Shown: one piece after another, positions 7,171 to 14,581 of the stretch
Layout of the letters: every line of letters starts with the position of its first letter
How positions within the stretch are numbered: the first letter of the stretch is position 1
Source: a virus
Direction: 5' to 3' (one strand)
IMG/VR virus record: IMGVR_UViG_3300028388_003354
Coordinates: 1-36,022 of that record
DNA: 36,022 nucleotides
The notes under the pieces: model-generated
The model's database searches: none
What the model was told of the DNA's origin: nothing
The model's input: only the letters and a program-made list of their open reading frames with translations
Position numbers and translations under genes: made by a program

Positions 7171-8059
7171 ACAACTATTACTGATCATTGCCGCTCTGCT
7201 GCTTTTGCTGCTGGAGTCTTGCAGGACACTGGAAGAACGATGTGCCGAGCGATTTCCTACTCAGGTGGAAGAGAAGATAGTGGAGCGCACCTATGTGGAT
7301 ACGCTCATATTGCCCTGGCATTCGGTAGAGTACCTGGATACTACGGTTTGCCCGCCGAGCAGGGATACAGTGCTGAAAATAAAAACCGTGACCAGGAAGC
7401 TGCCAGGCGACACGGTGTACTACGAGTATATGTGTATTGATACACAGATCGTGTACCGAGACCAAGCCAAACTCAACTACCTACAGCAGGTAGTGAATGT
7501 GCAGCGGGCAAAGATGGAAACAAAATCTAACAGAATGAACCGGCTGGGCTGGGTGATTGGAGCGTGTGGCAAAGTAGGTACAGCAAAAGTAACGGACGCC
7601 CGAAGAGCAGTAGCAATGATTGGCAAGCAGCAGGGCTACTCGCTCAACAAGATAGGCAGAGCGATAAATAAGCACCATTCATCGGTGCATCATTATCAGG
7701 TCACCGGGCAGTCTTTTGTGAATCAGGACGACCCATTTAAGGGCAAGCTGCATGACACCGTAAGAGAACTTAATATAAACATAGCAACTATTATGAAATC
7801 ATTTTCCTTTGAGCCTGGGCCACCTTTATGGCCTGAGCAGTACACCGATTACTTCACCTTTGATGTGAATACCGAAGAGCACAAGATTGCAAATTGTATA
7901 AAGGAGGCGGTAGCCGAGGCAGCAGAGCCTACCTATGAGACCAGAGGGGTGCGGCACCTGTTTACCGACAACCAGGTGCTGGTAGATGAGCTGAAAGATG
8001 CTGCCTATGGCTACGAAATCCCATTTCAGCACGTACACGTTCCTGAGCACTATGGGTAG
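7160..8059 (+). CDS. Lipoprotein / DnaA domain IV-like chimera
   Basis: A 299-residue protein with three dissimilar parts in one frame. Residues 1-21 are a lipoprotein signal (hydrophobic run, then LLESC with Cys21), and 22-110 is a beta-type stretch with repeated DT-V-Y motifs like small phage spanin-type lipoproteins. Residues about 125-205 resemble the DnaA C-terminal DNA-binding domain: DARRAVAMIGKQQGYSLNKI then GRAINKHHSSVHHY matches the R..A..L...S...IG..FG.RDHSTVxHA pattern. Residues 212-299 are an unknown acidic part beginning at an in-frame ATG (7793) preceded by CAACTA. Export of a lipoprotein conflicts with DNA binding in the cytoplasm, so this may be a gene fusion or an ORF with internal starts (ATG 7535, ATG 7793). 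Confidence 0.7.
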   Translation: MKNRQLLLIIAALLLLLLESCRTLEERCAERFPTQVEEKIVERTYVDTLILPWHSVEYLDTTVCPPSRDTVLKIKTVTRKLPGDTVYYEYMCIDTQIVYRDQAKLNYLQQVVNVQRAKMETKSNRMNRLGWVIGACGKVGTAKVTDARRAVAMIGKQQGYSLNKIGRAINKHHSSVHHYQVTGQSFVNQDDPFKGKLHDTVRELNINIATIMKSFSFEPGPPLWPEQYTDYFTFDVNTEEHKIANCIKEAVAEAAEPTYETRGVRHLFTDNQVLVDELKDAAYGYEIPFQHVHVPEHYG

Positions 8060-8711
8060 AGTGAGCCGAGCGATAGGAGTAAACGACCTGCTGAGTAAGA
8101 ACTTCGTCACTTATAAATTTGAAGGCCAGTGGCTGGAAAGCTTTGGCGAAGTGGAGCGCAACTTCCGAATGCTCATATACGGAGATAGCGGAAATGGAAA
8201 GACAGAGTTTGTGGTGCAGTTTGCAAAGTACCTGGCTGGATTTGGGAAGGTATACCTGAACAGTTTTGAGCAAGGAATGAGCAAGAGCTTACAGTCGGCT
8301 TTTCTGCGTAACAATATGCAGGATGTCCAGGGTAAGCTCATACTGGGAGACAAAGATACCTTCCAGAGCTTGTATAAGCGTATGGGCAGCAGGAATAGCC
8401 CTAAGTTTTGCATAATAGACAGCCTGGACTATATGAACCTGACCACAGACCAGTACAAGCAACTGGTGGAGAGGTATTCGCACAAGAGCTTCATCATCAT
8501 CAGCTGGAGCGCTGGGCGAAAACCGAAAATGCAAGCCGCTAAGGATATTGAATACATGGCAGATATAAAAGTGCGTGTGCATGAGTACAAAGCTTATCCA
8601 CGCAGCCGCTTTGGCGGCAATAAGCCTTTTGTCATCTGGCCGGAGTACTGGAAGGAGAAACGAGAAAAAGCAGAACAGGCAGCTAAGGAAGCTGCACAAA
8701 AAGCCGAGTAA
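8052..8711 (+). CDS. RecA-fold ATPase, phage AAA_24/Sak4-like
   Basis: A 219-residue nucleotide-binding protein. Walker A is GDSGNGKT (44-51) and Walker B KFCIIDSLDY (118-127). The overall plan (small P-loop protein, IISWSAGRKPK segment, basic C-terminal tail rich in K, A and E) fits phage single-strand annealing or RecA-like ATPases of the AAA_24/Sak4 group. I placed the start at ATG 8052, giving an 8-base overlap with the gene before; the frame is open upstream to 7998. A role in phage DNA recombination or replication is inferred. Confidence 0.75.
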   Translation: MGRVSRAIGVNDLLSKNFVTYKFEGQWLESFGEVERNFRMLIYGDSGNGKTEFVVQFAKYLAGFGKVYLNSFEQGMSKSLQSAFLRNNMQDVQGKLILGDKDTFQSLYKRMGSRNSPKFCIIDSLDYMNLTTDQYKQLVERYSHKSFIIISWSAGRKPKMQAAKDIEYMADIKVRVHEYKAYPRSRFGGNKPFVIWPEYWKEKREKAEQAAKEAAQKAE

Positions 8712-8712
8712 T

Positions 8713-9075
8713 ATGGAAGTGCAAAATCTTAGATTCTCATATAACTGGAACAACAAACTGTGCTGTAAGTACTGGACTACTATGCGGCTGTACAACCCTA
8801 AGAAATATGTGGTAAATACCACCTACAGGGTGTACCTAAAGGATGAATACCTTGGTATTGCTCAATTGACGGGGGTGCGCAAAACTAAAAGTGCAAAACT
8901 AAACGCATTTGTGTGCGGCATAGATACGGGCTATTCGGTAGCCAAAACGCAAAAGGTACTAAACAGCATGTACAAGGGGAAAGAGGATAGTGTGGGGCTA
9001 GGGTTGTACCTATTCCGATGGGTGAAAATAGAGCCGGGTTGCTCCATTGACTTGAAGGCAAAAACGGAAGTGTGA
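8713..9075 (+). CDS. ASCH-like domain protein
   Basis: A 120-residue protein. The pattern LRFSYNWNNKLCCKYWTTMR, then KKYVVNTTYRVYLKDEYLGIAQL, is that of small ASCH/PUA-like phage proteins, which are thought to bind RNA or modified bases. The C-terminal part (GLYLFRWVK) completes a beta barrel-like pattern. Family assignment is from pattern memory only. ATG 8713 follows the stop of the ATPase gene by one base; the stop overlaps the HNH gene start by one base. Confidence 0.6.
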   Translation: MEVQNLRFSYNWNNKLCCKYWTTMRLYNPKKYVVNTTYRVYLKDEYLGIAQLTGVRKTKSAKLNAFVCGIDTGYSVAKTQKVLNSMYKGKEDSVGLGLYLFRWVKIEPGCSIDLKAKTEV

Positions 9076-9704
9076 TGGCAGGTAGGAAATGGACACCGGA
9101 CGAGATAGCGTATTTGTATAAGCACTTTCCAGACACGCCCACAAAGGAACTGGCTGAACACCTGGGAAGAGGCTATAGCGGTGTGGCTGTTAAAGCGAAC
9201 CAGTTGGGCCTAAAGAAAACGGCGTCTTATATCAGCGAGAACTGCCAGAGGTTTGGCAAGAAAGGAGCAGATGCCGGAAAGGTGCACCGATTTAAAAAAG
9301 GGATGACCCCCTGGAATAAAGGGAAGAAGTTTTATGCTGGTGGCAATTCGGTGCGCACTCAGTTTCAGCCTGGCAGTCTACCACATAACACTAAAGAGGA
9401 TGGCTACATAAGCCAGCGTAAATACGGCCGAGGCAAAACGGAGCCGTGGGTGAGAATAGAGCTGAAAAAGTGGAAGCCTCTGCGCCTTCAAATATGGGAG
9501 GACGCCAATGGGCCGGTGCCTGATGGAAAGATAATAGTGTACAAAGATGGCAACCCTCAAAACTGCCAGCTGGACAACCTGGAGTGCATCACTCGTGCTG
9601 AGAATCTGCGCCGAAACACAATACACAGATACCCACAGGAGATAAAGGATTCAATCAGATTAATCAATAAGCTACAAAAAGAAATAAGCGATGCCGAGGA
9701 ATAA
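9075..9704 (+). CDS. HNH endonuclease with N-terminal Myb/SANT-like HTH
   Basis: A 209-residue protein. Residues 5-48 form a trihelical DNA-binding domain (WTPDEIAYLYKHFPDTPTKE and AVKANQLGLKK). A linker with RFKKGMTPWNKGKK, a NUMOD-like segment, leads to an HNH_3-type domain at about 130-185 (GPVPDGKIIVYKDGNPQNC, then LDNLECITRAENLRRN). Such genes are often free-standing homing nucleases. The typical first His is replaced (LRLQIWEDANG), so activity is uncertain. The preferred ATG overlaps the previous stop as TGATG; GTG 9072 is an alternative. Confidence 0.85.
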   Translation: MAGRKWTPDEIAYLYKHFPDTPTKELAEHLGRGYSGVAVKANQLGLKKTASYISENCQRFGKKGADAGKVHRFKKGMTPWNKGKKFYAGGNSVRTQFQPGSLPHNTKEDGYISQRKYGRGKTEPWVRIELKKWKPLRLQIWEDANGPVPDGKIIVYKDGNPQNCQLDNLECITRAENLRRNTIHRYPQEIKDSIRLINKLQKEISDAEE

Positions 9705-9927
9705 AATGGAAGACTTACGCAATCATCTTTTTGAGACCATTGAGCGGCTCAAAGATGGAGATATGGAGATTGAAACCGCAAAGGCTATTTGTAATGCCGC
9801 AAAGGAAATAAACTCCAGCGCAAAAACAGAAGTGCAATATCGGCTGGGACTAGCCCGGCAGGGGTATGACCCTGTGAGCAACTCTGCACTATTATCAACT
9901 ATCAAACCTAAAAAACAAGACGAATGA
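9691..9927 (+). CDS. Small conserved-type phage protein
   Basis: A 78-residue helical protein. The pattern MEDLRNHLFETIERLKDG, ETAKAICNAAKEINSSAKTE resembles short proteins common in Mu-like phages of Bacteroidota whose function is unknown. Two starts are possible, ATG 9691 (overlapping the HNH gene by 14 bases) and ATG 9706. Its stop overlaps the following membrane protein gene by four bases (ATGA). Confidence 0.65.
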   Translation: MPRNKMEDLRNHLFETIERLKDGDMEIETAKAICNAAKEINSSAKTEVQYRLGLARQGYDPVSNSALLSTIKPKKQDE

Positions 9928-10370
9928 AAAAGTACTGGATTTTGATTACCTGCCTGGGGCTGCTCTTTATCGGCGGCCTGCTGAATGGCACGATGGACAA
10001 ACTGCAATTTCACTACGGGAAGAGCATCTTCCCGCAGGAAGAGGGAGAAACGCTGCTGGGGCAAGACTACCTCTTCTGGAACCCGAAACACAGCTGGAAG
10101 AACAAATATGAAGACTGGCCCGAGGATAAAAGCCCGGCGTTCATAGGGTCTACTACTTTTCTGGTGGCGCTCACGGATGCCTGGCACCTCATAAAGATGC
10201 TAATGAAGCTGTGCTACCATTTTGCGATAGTGCTGCCGCTGGTATACCTGTACCGATTCCCCAGGTGGGTGTTATTTGCGGCGCTGATACCGATACATGC
10301 CCTGGTGGGTGTAGCATTCACGATAGCCTTTAGCTGGCTGCTGGTGAAGCGCGAAAGCCAGGCGGCATAA
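9924..10370 (+). CDS. Integral membrane protein, unknown
   Basis: A 148-residue protein with one N-terminal hydrophobic helix (4-22) and a C-terminal hydrophobic pair (about 97-113 and 116-141) around a soluble loop rich in W, E and K. The start overlaps the previous stop. I do not recognise the family. A holin or membrane-reorganising role is possible but it lies some 1.4 kb before the endolysin gene, so this is only a guess. Confidence 0.65.
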   Translation: MKKYWILITCLGLLFIGGLLNGTMDKLQFHYGKSIFPQEEGETLLGQDYLFWNPKHSWKNKYEDWPEDKSPAFIGSTTFLVALTDAWHLIKMLMKLCYHFAIVLPLVYLYRFPRWVLFAALIPIHALVGVAFTIAFSWLLVKRESQAA

Positions 10371-10396
10371 AGAATTGGATTATGATTTGTTAGGTA

Positions 10397-10422
10397 GCTC
10401 CCGCTGCTGCGGTGGCGGGAGC
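10397..10422 (+). terminator. Hairpin, GCTCCCGC / GCGGGAGC
   Basis: A perfect 8-bp GC-rich stem (10397-10404 with 10415-10422) and 10-base loop in the gap after the membrane protein gene. It is followed only by ctttc, so termination would be weak, or the stem may protect or separate transcripts. Confidence 0.45.
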
Positions 10423-10453
10423 CTTTCAAAACCACGCAAAACCAAAAGTTCAA

Positions 10454-10663
10454 ATGAGCAAGAAAAAGAAAGCGGAATATAAGCCGTACCTGGAAATGGA
10501 AGATTATAAGCGGCTGGAAGAACACCACCAGCAGATATGGGAAGAAGGCTGGTTTACAGCTAAATCCAGCTTGCACCGCGTACCGTATGACCATATCAAT
10601 ATTGTACGGATTTTCATAGACGGATATGACGCTTACCTGAACTACGAAGACCTCCCTTTTTAA
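10454..10663 (+). CDS. Small hypothetical protein
   Basis: A 69-residue protein, strongly basic at the N-terminus (MSKKKKAEYK) and acidic/aromatic after it (YEDLPF end). I chose ATG 10454 over the longer frame from 10412 because the latter runs through the hairpin. Family not recognised. It follows the hairpin and precedes a Cys-rich small protein. Confidence 0.5.
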   Translation: MSKKKKAEYKPYLEMEDYKRLEEHHQQIWEEGWFTAKSSLHRVPYDHINIVRIFIDGYDAYLNYEDLPF

Positions 10664-10686
10664 TCAATCATAAAATTTACAACATC

Positions 10687-10932
10687 ATGGAAAAGTTAAG
10701 AAACCCGAGGCAATGTGGATTTTGCAACCGAACGGTAAAATATCCCTGCGGCAGCAAAATGGAAACGCAATTTTGCGACAACAAGAATGAGACGGTACAG
10801 GAACTATATGCCGAAGCAAATACGCCCGGTATGTTGTACCGGACAGAGGCTAGTGTAGCCCTGTATCTATACCACGAGCATGGCGACCCTGTACGCCTGA
10901 TGCATGAAGCTGGAGAACTTGTAAATCCGTAA
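10687..10932 (+). CDS. Small Cys-containing protein
   Basis: An 81-residue protein. The N-terminal half carries four Cys (CGFCNRTVKYPC, then FC) that could bind a metal ion as a small zinc ribbon. The rest is acidic. I do not recognise it. It lies 14 bases before the PP-loop gene, so a shared role is possible. Confidence 0.55.
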   Translation: MEKLRNPRQCGFCNRTVKYPCGSKMETQFCDNKNETVQELYAEANTPGMLYRTEASVALYLYHEHGDPVRLMHEAGELVNP

Positions 10933-10946
10933 AACGAAACGTGCAG

Positions 10947-11735
10947 ATGAAACTCAACGACTACAATCTGATAATAGTAAATTCCTCTGGTGGCAAGGAT
11001 AGTCTTTGCGCACTATGGGAAGTATGCCGACTGGCAAATGAACAGGCATACCCGATTGATCAGGTTGTAGTCTCACATCAAGACTTAGGCTATGCCGAAT
11101 GGCCGGGCACTAAGGAGCTGGCAAAAGAGCAGGCAGATATATTTGGCTGTGATTTTTACGTGACCCGCCGCCGAAATAAAGATGGATACGAAGAGACCCT
11201 TTTGGAGTATGTGTTGAGAAGAGGTAAATGGCCCAGCAATAAGCAGCGCTGGTGTACTTCTGACTTCAAGCGTGCACCAGGTGCCAGGGTGGTGACCGCT
11301 CTGACAAAAGATATGGGGAAATGCAAAGTATTGTATGTATTTGGATTCAGGGCAGAAGAAAGCCCGGCACGTAGCAGAAGAAAGCCTTTCAGATTAAATA
11401 CAAGACTTACTACCAAGCGTAGAAAGGTGTACGACTGGCTGCCTATACACACCTGGAATATGGAAAAAGTATGGGCTACCATTAAAGATAACAACCTACC
11501 GTATCACAAAGCTTATGATTTAGGTATGCCACGCCTGAGTTGTTGCTTTTGCATATTCTCTCCTTTTGATGCACTGGTTACTGCCGGGTATGCTAATCCA
11601 GAGTTATTAGATAGATACGTTGCGGTGGAAGAAGAGATAGGGCACACGTTTCGTAATGGATTTGCGATAAGCGAAGTAAAGGATGCTATTGAAAAAGGAT
11701 ACAAACCTGATAAGATCAAAGATTGGGTAATGTAA
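10947..11735 (+). CDS. PP-loop (PAPS reductase/DndC-like) protein
   Basis: A 262-residue protein with the adenylating PP-loop SSGGKDS at 13-19. Other family-like parts are NKQRWCTSDFKRAPG near 93-107 and RLSCCFCIFSP near 193-203. Members of the PAPS reductase/N-type ATP-PPase group reduce sulfate, load sulfur onto tRNA or install phosphorothioate in DNA (DndC). Which applies here is not decidable; no DndB, D or E partner is visible. Genes of this class occur in phage early regions, perhaps for nucleic acid modification. I chose ATG 10947 over GTG 10941. Confidence 0.8.
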   Translation: MKLNDYNLIIVNSSGGKDSLCALWEVCRLANEQAYPIDQVVVSHQDLGYAEWPGTKELAKEQADIFGCDFYVTRRRNKDGYEETLLEYVLRRGKWPSNKQRWCTSDFKRAPGARVVTALTKDMGKCKVLYVFGFRAEESPARSRRKPFRLNTRLTTKRRKVYDWLPIHTWNMEKVWATIKDNNLPYHKAYDLGMPRLSCCFCIFSPFDALVTAGYANPELLDRYVAVEEEIGHTFRNGFAISEVKDAIEKGYKPDKIKDWVM

Positions 11736-11752
11736 ATAAACAACCACCTACT

Positions 11753-12397
11753 ATGTTAAACAAAATGATATTCCTCGATGCCGGACATGGCGGAATAGAC
11801 GCCAACGGAAAATATGTCACCGCTCCAGGCAAACAATTTAACCATACGATTGAAAGCCCTATGGCTTTTCACCGGTTTGGCTGGTTTTATGAAGGCGTGT
11901 GGAATCGTGCCTTCACTGACCGGGTAGCCTACAAGTTAAAGCAGATAGGTATCCCGTACATCTACCTGCATCATCCTTATCTCGACACTCCACTGGAAGA
12001 GCGTGTGGAGAAAGCCAACTGGTATCACTGGAACTTTCAAAATGGCATTCTGATAAGTAACCACGCAAATGCTTCTGGCAACCACAAGGCGAGAGGATTT
12101 GAAGTATATACTAGCCGTGGTGAGACGCATTCTGACACGATAGCTGAGTACGACTGGCGCAATGTGCGCGGCCTGATGGAAAGCCGTATACGCTACCGCA
12201 AAGATACCAGCGATGGAGATCACGACAAGGAATCGCGCTTCTTTATGCTTACGAAGACGGTAATGCCTGCTATTTTGGTGGAGCACCTCTTTTTCGATAA
12301 CTATGATGATGCGCGGCTGCTGATGGATGAGGACATCATGGATCGATTTACTGAAGCGCAGGTGCGTACTATCATTGAATACTTAAATATTACATGA
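11753..12397 (+). CDS. N-acetylmuramoyl-L-alanine amidase endolysin
   Basis: A 214-residue amidase_3-type enzyme that would cleave the amide between muramic acid and L-Ala of peptidoglycan for lysis. Zinc ligands are visible: His in FLDAGHGG (13), Glu in HTIESP and His in SNHANASG; catalytic Glu in AILVEHLFFDN near the C-terminus. There is no signal peptide, so a holin or other export route is needed; a 36-residue membrane peptide is encoded one base downstream. ATG 11753 is preferred over the upstream frame from 11723 that overlaps the PP-loop gene. Confidence 0.88.
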   Translation: MLNKMIFLDAGHGGIDANGKYVTAPGKQFNHTIESPMAFHRFGWFYEGVWNRAFTDRVAYKLKQIGIPYIYLHHPYLDTPLEERVEKANWYHWNFQNGILISNHANASGNHKARGFEVYTSRGETHSDTIAEYDWRNVRGLMESRIRYRKDTSDGDHDKESRFFMLTKTVMPAILVEHLFFDNYDDARLLMDEDIMDRFTEAQVRTIIEYLNIT

Positions 12398-12398
12398 T

Positions 12399-12509
12399 AT
12401 GGAGGACGAAAACGATACGGACAAAAAGCTTGGCTTATTATTGTTGGCTTTTTACTTGAACTTAATTTTGCTTTTTTTAGCGGCAATAGGTATTTTAATT
12501 TTCAAGTAG
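12399..12509 (+). CDS. 36-residue single-span membrane peptide, holin candidate
   Basis: A short acidic/basic head (MEDENDTDKK) precedes one strong hydrophobic helix (about 12-34, LGLLLLAFYLNLILLFLAAI) ending in FK. It begins one base after the endolysin stop and ends three bases before the next ORF, so spacing supports a real gene. One transmembrane span and a charged N-terminus fit a small holin, but function is inferred from location. Too short to be listed by usual length cut-offs. Confidence 0.6.
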   Translation: MEDENDTDKKLGLLLLAFYLNLILLFLAAIGILIFK

Positions 12510-12512
12510 TAT

Positions 12513-12740
12513 ATGCAAGAAAAGATTAAGTTGGAAGTAGGGCTAAGAGGATATTTTTTATATGCTGAATCGACAGATTACTGGTCGCCTGTGGCTAAAA
12601 AGGCTGAAATCATTAGTATTCAAAATGACCGAGTGATAATCAAAACAGAAGATGGAGAGATAATGAAAATGAAACAGGGGGATTGCTTCAATCCTTTTAT
12701 GAGTCAGAACTATCCAGTGCGTCAGCTTAGATTGTTTTAG
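12513..12740 (+). CDS. Small hypothetical protein
   Basis: A 75-residue protein with a beta-strand pattern (KAEIISIQNDRVIIKTEDGE) like a small SH3/OB-type barrel. No signal peptide or membrane span. It lies three bases after the holin candidate, in the lysis region. Not recognised. Confidence 0.6.
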   Translation: MQEKIKLEVGLRGYFLYAESTDYWSPVAKKAEIISIQNDRVIIKTEDGEIMKMKQGDCFNPFMSQNYPVRQLRLF

Positions 12741-12905
12741 TATGTCAGGGACATATACGCATTAGGATGTGAATTACTTATGCTAGGCCGCGTATAGACA
12801 CTTGGAAACGTTACTATTAATATCTCACCGGAATTTCAATACTGCAACTATCTGAAACGATCAACGTAAAAACAATTCAATCACCATTAAATCAAAAGCA
12901 GTATT
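12741..12905. other. Intergenic gap with inverted repeats
   Basis: No gene here. TATGTC (12741-12746) and GACATA (12750-12755) form a small hairpin, and TATACGC (12754-12760) pairs with GCGTATA (12790-12796). These could be a regulator site or leader structure for the next gene. I see no clear Bacteroidota promoter. Confidence 0.35.
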
Positions 12906-13472
12906 ATGAAAAAGACTACACTCATTCCCGCTGATGAAAAACAATTTCAAGAATGGACTGACAAGCTGGACGAAGCTGGTGCTGAGTACCAAGTACATAC
13001 TTTCCGTAAACAAAAGGTAATCTGGATGAATGAAACAGATGCTGAGGTGGTACTAGGTATTGAGCAGGTGAATAAAAAGCCAAAAATGAAACCAGTGCAT
13101 ATACTGGTGGGGCTACTGGTTGCTTTCTTTCTTGTTGTAGTGAGCGCAGGATTGTATATGGAATCACAGGCCGGAGAAACAGCAGCTTCGGAGCCAATGA
13201 GCCAGGAGCAATTGACTAACCACTTCCATAAGGAATTTGGCAGGTGGACGAGCTGGGAGACCGAATATATTAAATACCTTAAGAAAGATATGGTAAAATA
13301 TCCGCGCACTTTTGAAGTAGAAGCGGTACAGATATACCCTATAGATGCTGACAGCCTGGTTCATGTTTTTAAGTTCAGTGCAGAGAATGCTTTTGGCGTG
13401 CGTACAGATCACTCTGTGAGTACTGTGGTAAGCAAAGAAGGCAATATACTACGCACTGTAAACATGGAGTAG
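12906..13472 (+). CDS. Membrane protein, unknown
   Basis: A 188-residue protein: a cytoplasmic charged part (1-60), one transmembrane helix (about 63-83, HILVGLLVAFFLVVVSAGLY) and an extracytoplasmic domain of about 100 residues with beta-strand character (DADSLVHVFKFSAEN). I do not recognise the family. It is the last gene of the early/lysis plus-strand operon, ended by a strong terminator. A superinfection-exclusion or lysis-control role is possible but unsupported. Confidence 0.65.
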   Translation: MKKTTLIPADEKQFQEWTDKLDEAGAEYQVHTFRKQKVIWMNETDAEVVLGIEQVNKKPKMKPVHILVGLLVAFFLVVVSAGLYMESQAGETAASEPMSQEQLTNHFHKEFGRWTSWETEYIKYLKKDMVKYPRTFEVEAVQIYPIDADSLVHVFKFSAENAFGVRTDHSVSTVVSKEGNILRTVNME

Positions 13473-13491
13473 CAAACTATCGCTTATATCA

Positions 13492-13695
13492 TCATTGCCC
13501 GCTGTTGCCGTTCTGGCCAGCGGTTTTTTTTATGCCATTGAAGGTACAGTGCTTACGGTATAGGCTTTCTGCTTTCTGTCGGCTTTCACTCATCCTAATT
13601 TTTGCCTTTTCCAGTTCGGCCTGTAGCTCATCCGTTTCGTTATGTAGCCTGCGCCATATTTTAGCTTTTGTATAGAATCGATGAAATACAATCAT
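13492..13695 (-). CDS. Small basic coiled-coil protein
   Basis: A 67-residue protein with a helical, charged centre (ETDELQAELEKAKIRM) and basic ends. Its ATG overlaps the stop of the upstream coiled-coil gene (ATGA). Its last dozen codons coincide with the plus-strand terminator, so they may not be under protein-level constraint. No lipobox is seen, so it is not an obvious outer spanin. Confidence 0.5.
   Translation of the reverse strand: MIVFHRFYTKAKIWRRLHNETDELQAELEKAKIRMSESRQKAESLYRKHCTFNGIKKTAGQNGNSGQ
13499..13531 (+). terminator. Intrinsic terminator between convergent operons
   Basis: CCGCTG and GCC (13499-13509, with a TT bulge) pair with GGC and CAGCGG (13515-13523), followed by eight T residues at 13524-13531. 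It ends the plus-strand operon that finishes at 13472 and lies inside the 3' end of the opposing minus-strand ORF. Confidence 0.8.
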
Positions 13696-14030
13696 AATTC
13701 TTGGTTTTGATAATCATCGAGCCGGTCTCTCAGGTCTCGGTTGATTTGGGTTAGCCTCTTGTTCTCGTGCTCGAGGGTACGGTTGAGCAGCTTTTCATCG
13801 TGAAGCTCTACCTCCAAAGCGCGTATGCGCTCATTTTGTTCGTCCAACTGCGCATTGATGGCGGCTATCTCTTCCCGTACTACCCGGTTTTTCTTGATAA
13901 AAGTTTGAATTTCTGTCAGCTCGTTGCGCGTTTTCAGCCACCGGTATAGTACTACCGGGCTGGCTATGATAGTAGCCATGCCAAATAGTAAGCCCACAAT
14001 CTTATACCAGTGCTCAAAAATAAATTCCAT
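13692..14030 (-). CDS. Membrane-anchored coiled-coil protein, spanin/holin-like
   Basis: A 112-residue protein. One N-terminal transmembrane helix (about 9-29) is followed by a continuous coiled coil (45-105) with heptads rich in E, R and L (EEIAAINAQLDEQNERIRAL). This architecture fits an inner-membrane spanin or similar lysis protein, though the neighbours are head genes. It is coupled to the small basic coiled-coil gene that follows. Confidence 0.55.
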   Translation of the reverse strand: MEFIFEHWYKIVGLLFGMATIIASPVVLYRWLKTRNELTEIQTFIKKNRVVREEIAAINAQLDEQNERIRALEVELHDEKLLNRTLEHENKRLTQINRDLRDRLDDYQNQEL

Positions 14031-14048
14031 ACTTATTTAATGTTGCTA

Positions 14049-14570
14049 TTATTCAATCGGGTTTCCTTCCTCATCTTTTAGGCAAAGATCAGGCCCGGCA
14101 CCTTCGCCCTCGGCATCTGCCCAGGGCACGTACTGCTGTGTAGGGGGGCTTACCATCAGCAGGGTTTCAAAAGTAAGGCTATATACACGCAGGTCGGCAC
14201 GTGGCTCGGTAGCAAAGCCGCGATGGCTGAGGCTATCGAAATCAGTGCCGCTCATGCCATGCAGTGCCCATTTTACCTTTTCTATAATATCCAGATGGGC
14301 CAGACCGATATCCCGGTACTGGCTCTGTGCTATATTGTGAGTGCGCTCAAATACCCGAAAGGCCAGGCGGATATTGATAATCATGGTAGACTGCTGGCTG
14401 AGCTGGCTGAGGTCAACGAATGGGCTTTCGCCAAAAGAGATCAGGCAGGCAGGATAATCTACCGGCGGAAGAGGCTCTTGCTCCAGCTGGCCAAGGTCGA
14501 AGTCTATGAATTGTAATTCGGTGACATCGGCAATCAGTTTATCCTGTATGGCTTGAAAAATGACCTTCAT
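14049..14570 (-). CDS. gp37-like tail/head completion protein (tentative)
   Basis: A 173-residue protein. MKVIFQAIQDKLIADVTELQ, then YPACLISFG and a long alternation of strands (TMIINIRLAFRVF, RVYSLTFETLLMV) match Mu gp37/minor-tail-type completion proteins. Location after the gpG-like gene agrees. A direct family hit is not certain. Start ATG 14570. Confidence 0.55.
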   Translation of the reverse strand: MKVIFQAIQDKLIADVTELQFIDFDLGQLEQEPLPPVDYPACLISFGESPFVDLSQLSQQSTMIINIRLAFRVFERTHNIAQSQYRDIGLAHLDIIEKVKWALHGMSGTDFDSLSHRGFATEPRADLRVYSLTFETLLMVSPPTQQYVPWADAEGEGAGPDLCLKDEEGNPIE

Positions 14571-14581
14571 TTTAGCTCTGT

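Noticed and set aside
9924-10370. Membrane protein as the main holin
   Set aside because: It lies well away from the endolysin; the 36-residue peptide adjoining the amidase is a better candidate, though neither is proven.
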